Assembly: GCF_002902965.1 (NCBI RefSeq)
Contig: NZ_CP026106.1
Location: 62,001 to 126,000, forward strand
Length of the DNA stretch: 64,000 bases
DNA from: Paraburkholderia hospita
Lineage (GTDB): Bacteria; Pseudomonadota; Gammaproteobacteria; Burkholderiales; Burkholderiaceae
Direction: 5' to 3'
Part shown: piece after piece, positions 8,104 through 16,723 of the stretch
Position numbering within the stretch: the stretch's first letter is position 1
How the letters are laid out: each line of letters starts with the position of its first letter
Made by a program: the position numbers and the translations under genes
Notes under the pieces: generated by a model
Told to the model about the DNA's origin: nothing
The model's database searches: none
What the model saw: only the letters and a program-made list of their open reading frames with translations

Positions 8104-8628
8104 ATGAATCCTTCCGTCCCTGAGCTTGAAACCGATCGTCTGATCTTGCGTCCTCACGTTCGCGAGGACTTCGACGAGAGTTACGCGCTGTGGTCCGATG
8201 AGACCGTTACGCGTTTTATCGGCGGAAAGCCGTTCAGCCGTGAAGAGGTATGGTCGCGGCTGCTGCGCTATGCCGGGCACTGGGCGCTGCTCGGCTACGG
8301 CTATTGGGTGATCCGCGAGAAAAACAGCGGCCGGTTCGTCGGCGAGATCGGCTTTGCGGACTACCAGCGCGACATCGAGCCGCCGCTCGGCGCACCCGAG
8401 ATCGGCTGGGCGTTGATGCCGTCGATGCATGGCATCGGCTATGCGACGGAAGCCGTGCGCGGCGCGCTGACTTGGGCCGATGCGAAATGGCCTGAGCGTG
8501 AGACCGTGTGCATCATCGCGCCGGACAACGTGGCGTCGCGGCGGGTTGCTGCGAAATGCGGCTACGTCGAGGCGCGGCAGGCGACATACAAAGGGCATCC
8601 GACCGGGGTGTTTTGCCGCGCTGTCTAA
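8104..8628 (+). CDS. GNAT family N-acetyltransferase (RimJ/RimL type)
   Basis: A 174-residue acetyltransferase. It begins with ELETDRLILRPHVREDF and has the acetyl-CoA-binding motif region EIGWALMPSMHGIGYATEA around residues 100-120 and a late NVASRRVAAKCGYVEA segment typical of the RimJ/RimL group. These enzymes acetylate amino groups of proteins or small molecules. I place the start at ATG 8104, where homology begins, although the frame extends upstream to 8029. Stand-alone gene. Confidence 0.83.
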   Translation: MNPSVPELETDRLILRPHVREDFDESYALWSDETVTRFIGGKPFSREEVWSRLLRYAGHWALLGYGYWVIREKNSGRFVGEIGFADYQRDIEPPLGAPEIGWALMPSMHGIGYATEAVRGALTWADAKWPERETVCIIAPDNVASRRVAAKCGYVEARQATYKGHPTGVFCRAV

Positions 8629-8756
8629 GAGTTTTTCGGGCTTTTCCTAGGGTTCCTATATCTTCCGGCCGAATTGTTTGAGGCCGCCGCCGATGCGATA
8701 TTGACTGCGCGAATGCATCGGTCATCTGAACCACCCAGTCGCACGTAGATACAGCG

Positions 8757-8785
8757 TTGACACATCAACCTGCGCCGCGTAGCAT
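8757..8785 (+). promoter_or_regulatory. Probable promoter of the toxin-antitoxin operon
   Basis: A perfect -35 hexamer TTGACA (8757-8762) is followed after exactly 17 bases by TAGCAT (8780-8785), a fair -10. The expected transcript start falls at the edge of the palindrome at 8790-8808, so a repressor bound there would block initiation. Confidence 0.65.
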
Positions 8786-8789
8786 CATG

Positions 8790-8808
8790 GTATCTACATT
8801 GTAGATAC
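8790..8808. promoter_or_regulatory. Operator: 19-base palindrome upstream of mazE-like gene
   Basis: GTATCTACA and TGTAGATAC flank a single T: a perfect inverted repeat. A half-site GTAGATAC occurs again at 8745-8752, just upstream of the -35 box. Placement fits autorepression by the antitoxin or the antitoxin-toxin complex, as in other MazEF systems. That binding is inferred. Confidence 0.65.
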
Positions 8809-8852
8809 GCGCGGCGCTTCTGCTCCCTCGTGGGGTTTCAAAGGAGGCAATC

Positions 8853-9158
8853 GTGTATCTGGATTTCTCGGGCGAAGGTGGGGCTATGGCTATTCAGACA
8901 ATCAAGCGGTGGGGCAACAGTCTTGCGGTGCGCATTCCCGCAAGCCTGGCGGAGGAACTGCACCTGCGCGAAGATCAGGAAGTCGACATGGTGGTAGCGG
9001 ATGGAGCGCTCGTCGCAACGCCCGCCATCAGGACGTTCAATTGGGACGAGTATCGCGAGCAACTCGCGGCGCGGCCCGGCGACGTGCATCCGACCATCGA
9101 TCATGGCGTGGCTGTGGGTTCCGAACTTGCCGATCCAACGGACCAGGACGACTGGTAA
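8853..9158 (+). CDS. mazE: MazE-like antitoxin (AbrB/SpoVT fold)
   Basis: Antitoxin of a type II toxin-antitoxin pair. The swapped-hairpin DNA-binding domain is obvious: IQTIKRWGNSLAVRIPASLAEELHL..D. The C-terminal tail (FNWDEYREQL and the acidic end DPTDQDDW) is the disordered toxin-wrapping part. Two starts are possible. GTG at 8853 has a very strong AAGGAGG site five bases upstream and gives 101 residues; ATG at 8886 matches the usual family start (MAIQTIKRWGNS) and gives 90. The ribosome site favours 8853. It is followed 8 bases later by the toxin gene. Confidence 0.87.
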   Translation: MYLDFSGEGGAMAIQTIKRWGNSLAVRIPASLAEELHLREDQEVDMVVADGALVATPAIRTFNWDEYREQLAARPGDVHPTIDHGVAVGSELADPTDQDDW

Positions 9159-9166
9159 GGAGCAAC

Positions 9167-9511
9167 ATGAAGAACGGCGTTCCCGAAATCGGCGATGTGT
9201 GGTGGATGAGTCTCGAACCCGTGGTCGGGCACGAGCAGGGCGGCAGTTATCCTCGGCCCGTGGTGGTGTTGTCGCACCACGAGCACAACGGTCCGGCACA
9301 GCGCATTGTCGCCGTGCCGTGCACGTCGAAGATACGCGGTTTTTCGACGGAGATTCCCGTCTCCGCGTTGTCAAAGCCGTGCGTCGCGCTGATCGACCAG
9401 ATCACCACGCTCGACTGGGTGGCGCGGCGCGGTGAATTCAGGGAAGAGCGGATCGCGCAGCCCGAACTGGATGCGATCCGCCGCAGTTTGAAAGCATTCC
9501 TGATGATGTAA
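9167..9511 (+). CDS. mazF: MazF-like endoribonuclease toxin
   Basis: A 114-residue toxin of the MazF/PemK family, sequence-specific mRNA interferases held inactive by MazE. Visible motifs are GDVWWMSLEPVVGHEQGGSYPRPVVVLS near the start, a VPCTSKIRGF.TEI strand pair, and LIDQITTLDW late. The arginine after the GHEQ loop and the T-S of VPCTS match the usual catalytic neighbourhood. The ATG follows TAAGGAGCAAC. Full-length for the family and co-oriented with the antitoxin, so likely functional. The cleavage sequence cannot be predicted. Confidence 0.88.
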   Translation: MKNGVPEIGDVWWMSLEPVVGHEQGGSYPRPVVVLSHHEHNGPAQRIVAVPCTSKIRGFSTEIPVSALSKPCVALIDQITTLDWVARRGEFREERIAQPELDAIRRSLKAFLMM

Positions 9512-9524
9512 CGGTGTCGCCGCG

Positions 9525-10244
9525 TTACGGGCGATGTGCCGCAGTGCACGCCTGCAACGTGCGCCGCTGCGTGCCCTGCGCGTCGAAGTTCGCTTCGTCG
9601 AGCCATTGCGCGAAGCCGGCGCGCAGCGCCGGCCATTCGCTGTCGATGATCGAGAACCACGCGGTATCGCGGTTACGGCCTTTGTAAGTCACGGCCTGAC
9701 GGAAGATGCCTTCGTACGTGAAGCCGAAGCGGGCCGCCGCGGCGCGCGACGGCGCATTCAGCGAGTCGCATTTCCATTCGAAGCGCCGGTAGCCAAGTTC
9801 GTCGAATACGCGCTGCATCAACAGGAAGATGGATTCCGTTGCCATGCGCGTCTTTTGCAGACGCTGCGAAAACACGACGAAGCCGACTTCGATCACGCCA
9901 TTCGCCTTGTCGATACGCATCAGCGAAAGCGTGCCGATGGCTTTGCCCGTCGCGAGATCGATGACGGTGTGATGCAGCGGGTCGGGGGAAGCCGCGCAGG
10001 ACGCGAGGAAGTCGCGGTACGCTTCGCGCGTGTCGAACGGGCCTACCGAAAGATAGGTCCAGTCGCGGCCGTCGGGCGCGGCGCTGTAGGCGTCGTACAG
10101 ATCGTCCGCGTGGCGTTCGACGTCGACCCGTTCCAGCCGGCAGTAGCAGCCTGTCATCGGCTGATCGCCAGGCGCCTTTGCGGGCTGCCACTGTGGCATG
10201 GGTTCGCCGATAGCCTGGCCGTATTCGTTGACTCGTTGCACCAC
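9525..10244 (-). CDS. GNAT family N-acetyltransferase
   Basis: A 239-residue acetyltransferase. The middle and C-terminal parts show HTVIDLATGKAIGTLSLMRID, a VIEVGFVVFS strand and ATESIFLLMQRVFDELGYRRFEWKCDSLN..SRAAA.RFGF.YEG.FRQA, the hallmark of the large YjdJ/RimL-like GNAT group. The frame is open much further upstream, but a GTG at 10244 has GGGAG six bases before it and coincides with the start of sensible protein sequence. It ends tail-to-tail with the MazF gene, 13 bases apart. Substrate unknown. Confidence 0.8.
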   Translation of the reverse strand: MVQRVNEYGQAIGEPMPQWQPAKAPGDQPMTGCYCRLERVDVERHADDLYDAYSAAPDGRDWTYLSVGPFDTREAYRDFLASCAASPDPLHHTVIDLATGKAIGTLSLMRIDKANGVIEVGFVVFSQRLQKTRMATESIFLLMQRVFDELGYRRFEWKCDSLNAPSRAAAARFGFTYEGIFRQAVTYKGRNRDTAWFSIIDSEWPALRAGFAQWLDEANFDAQGTQRRTLQACTAAHRP

Positions 10245-10461
10245 GTCATTCTCCCGTCGCGTGAACCGTTGAAGTATGCCAAGCGGGCACGATACGGCAA
10301 AGGCTGTGCGCCCGTAAGAACCAGGTGGGCGCGATTCGATAGAGCCAGCATCGCGGCGTCTCGCCGCCGGTCGTGAAAGGTGCGCCGATTGCGAACGTTT
10401 GGAAGTGAAAGGCTGCCGGTTCAGAATGATCCCGCTCATTCCCCATTCGTGAGAGGTCCGC

Positions 10462-11676
10462 ATGCTCGACGTTGCTGATGAAATCGCCCGGTTTAATGCG
10501 GGCCGTGACCCCGACCGCCTCGCAATGAAATACGCGCGCATGCGCGCGTCGCCGTTCGTGTTTCTGCGCGGAACCTGTCATCTGTTCTACAAGCGTCTGT
10601 CCAAAGGCACGGTGCTGGACGGCGCGCCGCGGGCGTGGATCTGCGGCGACTTGCATCTGGAGAATTTCGGCAGCTACAAGGGCGACAACCGGCTCATTTA
10701 TTTCGACATCAATGATTTTGACGAGGCATGCCTGGCGCCCTGCCTGTACGAAATGATCCGTCTGCTGTCGAGCGTGCTGGTAGCGGCCGACGACCTGAAG
10801 CTCAGCCGCGCCGAGGCACTCGCGCTGTGCCATACGGCAACCGACGCCTACGCGGCCGCACTGCGTTTCGGCAAGGCGCGCTGGATCGAAGAGGAGACGG
10901 CCGAGGGCATGGTCGGCGAACTGTTCGCGGCTTTGCACCAGCGCTCGCGCGTCGATCACCTGAACCGGCGCACCGAATTGAAGGGGAAAAAGCGGACGCT
11001 GCGCGTCGACGGCAAAAAGGCGCTGCCTGTCTCAGCCGAAGCGCGCGCCAAGGTCGTCGCGTTCATGAACGATTTCGCGAAGCGCGAGCCGAATCCGCAG
11101 TTCTACGAGATCATCGACGTCGCGCGCCGCATTGCGGGTACAGGCAGTCTGGGCGTCGAGCGCTATGTGATTCTGGTCGAAGGCAAGGGCTCGCCCGACG
11201 GCAATTACCTGCTCGACATGAAGCTGGCTTTGCCGTCCGCCACCGCGCCGAACGTTCATACGCCGCAGCCCAAATGGGGCAGCGAGGCCGAGCGCGTCGT
11301 CGAGATTCAGAGGCGCAACCAGGTGGTGTCGCAAGCCTTCCTGCATGCCGTCGAGTTCGAACAGCGGCCGTTCGTGCTGCGCGGCTTGCAGCCATCGGAG
11401 GATCGCGTCGCGCTCGACAACTGGAACGGCAAGCTGCCGAGGCTGGAGTCCGTCGTGCGCAACATGGCCGATCTGGTCGCGTGGGCGCACTTCCGCAGCA
11501 GCGGAAGGCAGACTTCCGCAATCGCCGACGACCTGATCGCGTTCGGCGAAGACGGCAAATGGCAATTGCCGTTGATCGAACTCGCGACGCAGTGCGAAGC
11601 GCAGGTCGTCAGCGACTGGAAGGCATACTGCGAAGCGTTCGATCGCGGCGCCTTCAAACTGAACGCGAAGGCGTGA
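10462..11676 (+). CDS. DUF2252 family protein, kinase-like fold
   Basis: A 404-residue protein. The core sequence ICGDLHLENFGSYKGD at about residue 55 followed by IYFDINDFDEA at about residue 75 resembles the H-G-D-x-x-x-x-N catalytic loop and D-F-D metal site of aminoglycoside-phosphotransferase/kinase-like proteins. Later conserved pieces include GTGSLGVERY.IL.EGKG and LDMK.A near residue 235. Family DUF2252 has no firmly assigned substrate. The kinase-like reading is my inference from the motif order. GAGAGG precedes the ATG. It appears to be a single-gene unit; the 248 bases after it hold no gene, only a short hairpin at 11686-11713. Confidence 0.85.
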   Translation: MLDVADEIARFNAGRDPDRLAMKYARMRASPFVFLRGTCHLFYKRLSKGTVLDGAPRAWICGDLHLENFGSYKGDNRLIYFDINDFDEACLAPCLYEMIRLLSSVLVAADDLKLSRAEALALCHTATDAYAAALRFGKARWIEEETAEGMVGELFAALHQRSRVDHLNRRTELKGKKRTLRVDGKKALPVSAEARAKVVAFMNDFAKREPNPQFYEIIDVARRIAGTGSLGVERYVILVEGKGSPDGNYLLDMKLALPSATAPNVHTPQPKWGSEAERVVEIQRRNQVVSQAFLHAVEFEQRPFVLRGLQPSEDRVALDNWNGKLPRLESVVRNMADLVAWAHFRSSGRQTSAIADDLIAFGEDGKWQLPLIELATQCEAQVVSDWKAYCEAFDRGAFKLNAKA

Positions 11677-11924
11677 ATGTTCGGGTTCGAACGTTTCGGA
11701 CCGTACGTTCGAAAAATCCGAATATGTTGCCGGGCTTTACGGCGACAGGCGAGATGTGTAAATCTGGTGGTGCGTCGTGGTCAAAAAGTGCGTCGTTTTT
11801 TCTGGGTCCGTTCGCCCTGCAAGTCCCGGACCGCGCTAGTACCCGACGCCGTGAGCGGGCGCGCCGCCCGTAAGGCATAAACAATGCCTCCCTATGAGTC
11901 ACTTCCACGACAGGAGACGGCACT

Positions 11925-12251
11925 ATGGAAATCGAAGCGACCGCATGGTACCCGCTGGACGACTATGCGCCCGTGCGAGATGGGTGGTACGAAGTCCAGC
12001 TGGTGAGCGGAGACACGGCATTCGCTAAATTTATCGAAGGCGGATGGTCGGAGAAGCCGCTTCTCGTGTTCACCCACTGGCGCGGACTGAGCGAAGATCC
12101 CGCCCGCGTGGATGAACCGGAAACCATCGACGCGGAGGCCACGGCAGCCGAGGGCGTGCGTGCCGCATGGAACGCCTTCTTCCCCGGCGCGAACGGCGAA
12201 GCGCACAAACCGCTCGACGTCACGCACGGCAAGCCACCGACTACACACTGA
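11925..12251 (+). CDS. Hypothetical protein
   Basis: A 108-residue protein I do not recognise. The N-terminal 65 residues contain many aromatic residues (WYPLDDYAPVRDGWYEVQL and TAFAKFIEGGW....LVFTHWRGLSEDP), a pattern resembling small beta-rich proteins; the tail is acidic then polar. A CAGGAGACGGCACT ribosome site precedes the ATG and a strong terminator follows at 12275, so it is very probably a real single-gene unit. No membrane segment or signal peptide. Confidence 0.7.
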   Translation: MEIEATAWYPLDDYAPVRDGWYEVQLVSGDTAFAKFIEGGWSEKPLLVFTHWRGLSEDPARVDEPETIDAEATAAEGVRAAWNAFFPGANGEAHKPLDVTHGKPPTTH

Positions 12252-12274
12252 ATTTGCATCCATGCGGATCTGCG

Positions 12275-12302
12275 GGCGGCGCATTGGCGCCGCCGTTTTT
12301 TT
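12275..12302 (+). terminator. Rho-independent terminator
   Basis: GGCGGCGC and GCGCCGCC form a perfect 8-pair GC stem around the loop ATTG, followed by G and seven T. It ends the transcript of the 108-residue hypothetical gene. Confidence 0.9.
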
Positions 12303-12431
12303 GCCCCGAGTTTTTGCATCTGCTTTTCGCACAAAGCGCGCTCGTCCGGCAGCTTTACTGCCATGGCGCGCAAGCTTCGCGTTTTGCCCGGCTTCGCTAG
12401 AATGCAGCGATCGATATCGCGAAGGTCTCTC

Positions 12432-13016
12432 ATGCAATCATTCCGGCAACCCGTCGATCTGGCGCGCGCGACGCGCCTTCTTAACCATGGTCCCGTCACG
12501 TTGATCACGAGCGCGCACGACGGGCGCTCGAACGTGATGGCGGCTTCGTGGGCCATGCCGCTGGATTTCGTGCCGCCGAAACTCGTCGTCGTGATCGACG
12601 CGAAGACATTGACGCGTCAACTGGTCGAAGCGAGCGGCGTATTCGGCCTGCAACTACCCACGCGCGGCTTCGCGCGCCATACGCTCGCGGTCGGCTCGAA
12701 CGCCGGCGTCGAAATCGACAAGTTCACCGCGCTCCAGCTCGAGACGTTTCCGGCCGAAAAGATCGATGTGCCGATGCTGGAAGGGTGCGTGGCGTGGTTC
12801 GAATGCAAGGTGATTCCCGACGACGCCCAGCGGCACGATCTGATCCTCGCCGAAGTGGTCGCGTGCTACGCGGACAGCCGCGTCTATTCGGACAACCGCT
12901 GGCACTTCGGCGACGATCACGACATGCGCACCTGCCATTACGTCGCGGGCGGCACGTTCTTCGAAACGGGTGACACGTTCGAAGTCGAAGCCGCGCCCGT
13001 CGGCGACACGCGCTGA
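12432..13016 (+). CDS. Flavin reductase / FMN-binding split-barrel protein
   Basis: A 194-residue protein of the flavin-reductase-like superfamily. It shows the split-barrel features G.VTLITS.HDGRSNVMAASWAMPLDF.PPKLVVVID and TR.LVEASG.FGLQLP near residues 20-75, and later an acidic-aromatic RVYSDNRWHFG segment and a HYVAGG strand. Relatives bind FMN and either reduce flavin or use it on small substrates. I start at ATG 12432, which begins the homologous part and follows a GAAGG site. Probably cytoplasmic. The exact reaction is unknown. Confidence 0.82.
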   Translation: MQSFRQPVDLARATRLLNHGPVTLITSAHDGRSNVMAASWAMPLDFVPPKLVVVIDAKTLTRQLVEASGVFGLQLPTRGFARHTLAVGSNAGVEIDKFTALQLETFPAEKIDVPMLEGCVAWFECKVIPDDAQRHDLILAEVVACYADSRVYSDNRWHFGDDHDMRTCHYVAGGTFFETGDTFEVEAAPVGDTR

Positions 13017-13041
13017 TTCGCGTCTGCGCTGGGTTCGCGCT

Positions 13042-13887
13042 TCAGTTCCTGAGCGGCAGCCAGATTTCGACGCCGCCCATGCCCGTCACGGGATTGAACT
13101 GCTCGCTGTAGCGCTCGAAGTTGGGCGCATCGGCGGGCGCGTGCCCGGATTCCGGCAGCCATTTGTTCCAGATAGTGTTCCACGTGCGGCGTATCGTCGA
13201 AATGTGCTCGCTGTGCGTGAACACCGCATAGCGCTGCGTGCCGATGCGCACGCGGCTCAGTTCATCGGGCAAGCCCGAAAAGTCGGAGACTTCCACACCG
13301 CACAGATAGTCGAAGTTGCCGGAGTCGTCGGCGTTGTAGCAGACGCCGTACGCGACGCGGCCGATCTGTCCGGGCACCTCGCCGAAGATCGCGTTGAAGC
13401 GCTGCCATTGCGCGGGAATGCCCGAACTGCTTTCACAGTGATAGCGTTCGCTCGATCCCGCGACGAGCAACGGTTTGCCGTCCACGAAACGCGGCGGCTC
13501 GAGATGGGCAAGAAGTGATTCATCCATTTTGATCGGCTCCACGAGTGCGAGGTTGTCGAGATGACCTTGCGCGCGCAACGTTTCGGGCGTGAGCCCGAAC
13601 TGCTCGCGAAACGCGCGCGTAAATGCCTCGTGCGAGCCGTAACCCGCATCGACCGCGACGGCGAGGATATCCGGCGCACCGCGCGCTAGTCGCCGCGCCG
13701 CTTCCGTCAGGCGGCGCGCGCGCACATAGCGCATCACCGCGTGGCCCGTTGCCGCTTCGAACGCGCGCGACAGATGAAAGCGCGAGACGCAACCGCAACT
13801 GGCGATATCGTCGAGCGACAGTTCCTCATGGAAGTGGCTTTCGATAAACCACAACGCCTTTCCCGCAGGGTTTCCGATCAAGTTCAT
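13042..13887 (-). CDS. AraC-family regulator with GyrI-like effector domain
   Basis: A 281-residue regulator of the Rob/MarA-plus-GyrI layout. The AraC helix-turn-helix pair is N-terminal (residues 8-108: WFIESHFHEELSLDDIAS, VSRFHLSRAFEAATG and AVDAGYGSHEAFTRAFRE.FGLTP). Residues about 120-281 form a GyrI-like small-molecule-binding domain, ending VTGMGGVEIWLPL. Such proteins sense hydrophobic drugs or metabolites and often control nearby efflux genes. The 14-TM exporter at 14334-15803 on the same strand is a reasonable but unproven target. Full length. Confidence 0.87.
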   Translation of the reverse strand: MNLIGNPAGKALWFIESHFHEELSLDDIASCGCVSRFHLSRAFEAATGHAVMRYVRARRLTEAARRLARGAPDILAVAVDAGYGSHEAFTRAFREQFGLTPETLRAQGHLDNLALVEPIKMDESLLAHLEPPRFVDGKPLLVAGSSERYHCESSSGIPAQWQRFNAIFGEVPGQIGRVAYGVCYNADDSGNFDYLCGVEVSDFSGLPDELSRVRIGTQRYAVFTHSEHISTIRRTWNTIWNKWLPESGHAPADAPNFERYSEQFNPVTGMGGVEIWLPLRN

Positions 13888-13977
13888 ACGGACTCTCGTT
13901 TCGGCATGAACCCAGCATATCGATCGGACGGACCGTTCATTTGATCGCGCTTGCGGTTCTGCAGATGCAGCGGCCCG

Positions 13978-14337
13978 TCATTCCGCCGATACGTCTTTCG
14001 CGGGCGACCCGAAATAGACCTGCACTTCGACGATCTTGCCGTTCTCGATCCGGAAGAACTCGGTATTGCGAAACGCCTCGCGATTCACCGGCTTGCACGC
14101 ATAACGCACGAACGCTTCGCTGCCTTCGCTGAACAGCTTCTCGATCTGAAAGAACTCGACCTGTTCGTTGAACGGCCAGCAGCGTTCGAAGTATTCGCGC
14201 CGGTCGATATGATCGTCGCGTGGACTGGTGAAATGAAAATCGTCGGCGAGGATCGCTTCGATCGCCGCGCGGTCCTTGTGCTGATACGCCGCGAAGCAGC
14301 GGCGAACCAGATCGGGAACATCCGTGGTCTTGCTCAT
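13978..14337 (-). CDS. SnoaL-like (NTF2 fold) protein
   Basis: A 119-residue single-domain protein of the SnoaL/ketosteroid-isomerase-like group: VRRCFAAYQHKDRAAIEAILADDFHFTSP, HIDRREYFERCWP, then a FRIENGKIVEVQVYFG strand pair. The fold makes a conical pocket used by isomerases, cyclases and many uncharacterised enzymes. Its start codon overlaps the stop of the MFS exporter gene (ATGA), so the two are co-translated. No specific reaction can be assigned. Confidence 0.8.
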   Translation of the reverse strand: MSKTTDVPDLVRRCFAAYQHKDRAAIEAILADDFHFTSPRDDHIDRREYFERCWPFNEQVEFFQIEKLFSEGSEAFVRYACKPVNREAFRNTEFFRIENGKIVEVQVYFGSPAKDVSAE

Positions 14338-15803
14338 GGCGATTGCTCCATCTGCTGCTTCAACGTGTCGCCGTCGCGCTCACGTTGCGCGGCGGATGGC
14401 GAGCCGGGCCGCAGCAACGCGCCGCCGATCGTCGCAGCCATGGCCGCGAAGATCGCGCCGACGAGAAACGCAACGTGATAGCCGCTCGCGAGCGCGGCGG
14501 GCGTATCGGCTTGCTGCGCACCGCTGCTCGCCGATTGCGCGGCCGCGAGACTCGCCAGGACCGCGAGTCCCAATGCGCCGCCCATCATGAACGACGTGTT
14601 GACGATGCCCGACGCGAGCCCGGAATCCGCGGGATCGACATCGCTCATTGCAGCGAGCAGCATCGGATTGAACGCGACGCCCGCGCCCACGCCGAGCAAC
14701 ACCATGCCGGGCAACACATCGACGACGAAGTGTCCATCGACGGGGGCGCGCGCAAACAGCAGCAGCCCGAGCGCCGCGAGAAACAGGCCGACGGCGAGCG
14801 GCCGCCGGATGCCGAAGCGCATCACCATGCGCGCCGACAGGCCGAGCGAGAAAAAGCCCATGATGAGATTCGCGGGCAGGAACGCGAGGCCGACCTGAAG
14901 CGGCGCATAGGCGAGCACGCGCTGCAAATAAAGCGCCGAGATGAAGAACCACGCGAACATCGCCGCTGCCCACAACACGCCGACCACGTTGGCCGTCGCG
15001 ACATTGCGCAACGTGAAGAGCTTGAGCGGCATCAACGGATGCGCGACGCGCGCCTCGATGATGAGAAACGCGCCGAGCAGCGCCAACGCGACGACGATCA
15101 GGCCGACGGTTTGCGCGGACAGCCAACCCGCCTCGTTGCCGTTGACGATTGCGTAGACGGCCAGCATCAGCGACGCAGTCACGGTTGCTGCGCCCGCGAC
15201 GTCGAGCCGTTCGCCATGCGCGTGCCCGCGGCCGGCCGGCATCAGCGCGATGCACGCCCCATACACGGCGATACCGATGGGCAGATTGACGAGAAAGATC
15301 CAGTGCCAGCTCAGCAGATTGGTCAGCAATCCGCCGAGCAGCACGCCGATGCTGCCGCCGCCCGCGCACACGAAACCGTAGACGCCCATCGCTTTGGCGC
15401 GCTCACCCTCTTCGGTAAACAGATTCATGATGAGCGACAGTGAAACGGCAGACACGACCGCGCCACCCAGCCCTTGGATCGCGCGCGCGAAAACCAGCAT
15501 GACTTGCGAGTTTGCGAGTCCGCATGCGAGCGACGCCAGCGTGAACAGCGTAATGCCCGCGAGGAAGAGCTTGCGGTGTCCGTACAGATCGCCGAGCCTG
15601 CCTCCGAGCAACAGAAAGCCGCCGAAGGTCAGCATGTACGCATTGACGACCCACACGAGCGCGGTTTCGGAAAAGCCCAGATCGGCCGCGATCGACGGCA
15701 GGGCGACGTTGACGATCGTCGTATCGAGCACGATCATCAACACGCCCATGCATAGCACGATCAGTGCAAGCCAGCGCTTTTTGCCTTCGATGTTATGCGT
15801 CAT
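14334..15803 (-). CDS. MFS drug exporter, EmrB/QacA (DHA2, 14-TM) type
   Basis: A 489-residue inner-membrane transporter with about 14 hydrophobic segments. It shows the DHA2 signatures: LDTTIVNVALPSIAADL in TM1, the GRLGDLYGHRKLFL loop after TM2 (motif A), and FARAIQGLGGAVVSAVSLSLI in TM4-5 (motif C region). Transporters of this group use the proton gradient to export drugs, dyes or fatty-acid-like compounds. GGAGG lies upstream of the ATG. It is translationally coupled to a SnoaL-like protein, and an AraC/GyrI regulator follows on the same strand. Confidence 0.9.
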   Translation of the reverse strand: MTHNIEGKKRWLALIVLCMGVLMIVLDTTIVNVALPSIAADLGFSETALVWVVNAYMLTFGGFLLLGGRLGDLYGHRKLFLAGITLFTLASLACGLANSQVMLVFARAIQGLGGAVVSAVSLSLIMNLFTEEGERAKAMGVYGFVCAGGGSIGVLLGGLLTNLLSWHWIFLVNLPIGIAVYGACIALMPAGRGHAHGERLDVAGAATVTASLMLAVYAIVNGNEAGWLSAQTVGLIVVALALLGAFLIIEARVAHPLMPLKLFTLRNVATANVVGVLWAAAMFAWFFISALYLQRVLAYAPLQVGLAFLPANLIMGFFSLGLSARMVMRFGIRRPLAVGLFLAALGLLLFARAPVDGHFVVDVLPGMVLLGVGAGVAFNPMLLAAMSDVDPADSGLASGIVNTSFMMGGALGLAVLASLAAAQSASSGAQQADTPAALASGYHVAFLVGAIFAAMAATIGGALLRPGSPSAAQRERDGDTLKQQMEQSP

Positions 15804-15936
15804 GCGCGCGTGTCCTCCTTGGCTGTCGATGCGCTTTCAGTCTAGCGAGCATCCGTTCCAGACGGCAACTGCAATTCCCTGCTCGTGCACGTTTCTACTT
15901 AACACGACGATCGAATGCGGCCGGAATCGACACGTT

Positions 15937-16608
15937 TCAGCTCAATAAATCGTACTTGCCGCCGCGTTCGAGCGCGCGCTGATAGGCGGGCCGGGCATGG
16001 ATCGTGTCGAGAAAACGGGCGACCGACGGATATTTCGCATCGCGGTCGCCGCGCGCGGTGGCGGCTTCGAGCGGGAAGCTCATCTGAATATCGGCGGCCG
16101 TGAATTCGCTGCCGACAAAATTGCCGGTTTTGCGCAGCGAATCTTCGATAAAACTCATATGCAGCGCGATCTGTGGATCGATGAAGGTGGATTGCAATGT
16201 CGACGAGATCTTCTTCGCAATCGGCTTCGCGAAGAACGGCATCGGCGCGCTGCCGATGCGCAGCGCAACCAGCTTCAGCAACAGCGGCGGCATCGCAGAG
16301 CCTTCCGCATAGTGCATCCAGTATCTGAACTTCTGGCGTTCGGGCGTGCCGGCAGCCGGCTCGAAGCAGCCTTGTCCGTAACGTTCGAGCAGATACTCGA
16401 TGATCGCGGCGGATTCAGCGAGGGTCTGACCATCGTCAGTGACGACGGGCGACTTGCCGAGGGGATGAACGGCCCGCAGTTCGGGCGGCGCGAGCATCGT
16501 CTTCGGGTCGCGCTGGTAACGCTTGATTTCGTACGGCACGCCCAGTTCTTCGAGCAGCCACAGCACGCGCTGCGAACGGGAGTTGTTCAAGTGGTGGACG
16601 GTGAGCAT
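15937..16608 (-). CDS. Glutathione S-transferase family protein
   Basis: A 223-residue GST. The N-terminal thioredoxin-like domain begins LTVHHLNNSRSQRVLWLLEELGVPYEIK, has the cis-proline segment GKSPVVTDDG and the glutathione-contacting LAESAAIIEYLLERYG. The C-terminal domain is all-helical with NFVGSEFTAADIQMSF near residue 170. A serine (Asn-Ser-Arg-Ser) is in the catalytic position. Substrate unknown. It stands alone, on the same strand as its neighbours. Confidence 0.88.
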   Translation of the reverse strand: MLTVHHLNNSRSQRVLWLLEELGVPYEIKRYQRDPKTMLAPPELRAVHPLGKSPVVTDDGQTLAESAAIIEYLLERYGQGCFEPAAGTPERQKFRYWMHYAEGSAMPPLLLKLVALRIGSAPMPFFAKPIAKKISSTLQSTFIDPQIALHMSFIEDSLRKTGNFVGSEFTAADIQMSFPLEAATARGDRDAKYPSVARFLDTIHARPAYQRALERGGKYDLLS

Positions 16609-16723
16609 GAGCGGGCGGCGAGTCGCGCGGAAAGGCCGTGTATCGGCGGAGCGAACATCATACGAGGCCGCGCGAGAGGGCGGCCTCTATTCGGTACGAT
16701 GCTTTACGTTGCACGAGCAACCA

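Noticed and set aside
11686..11713. Hairpin TTCGAACG/CGTTCGAA after the DUF2252 gene as a terminator
   Set aside because: Only eight pairs with a 12-base loop and no T-run. Too weak to call a terminator, though it could affect RNA ends.
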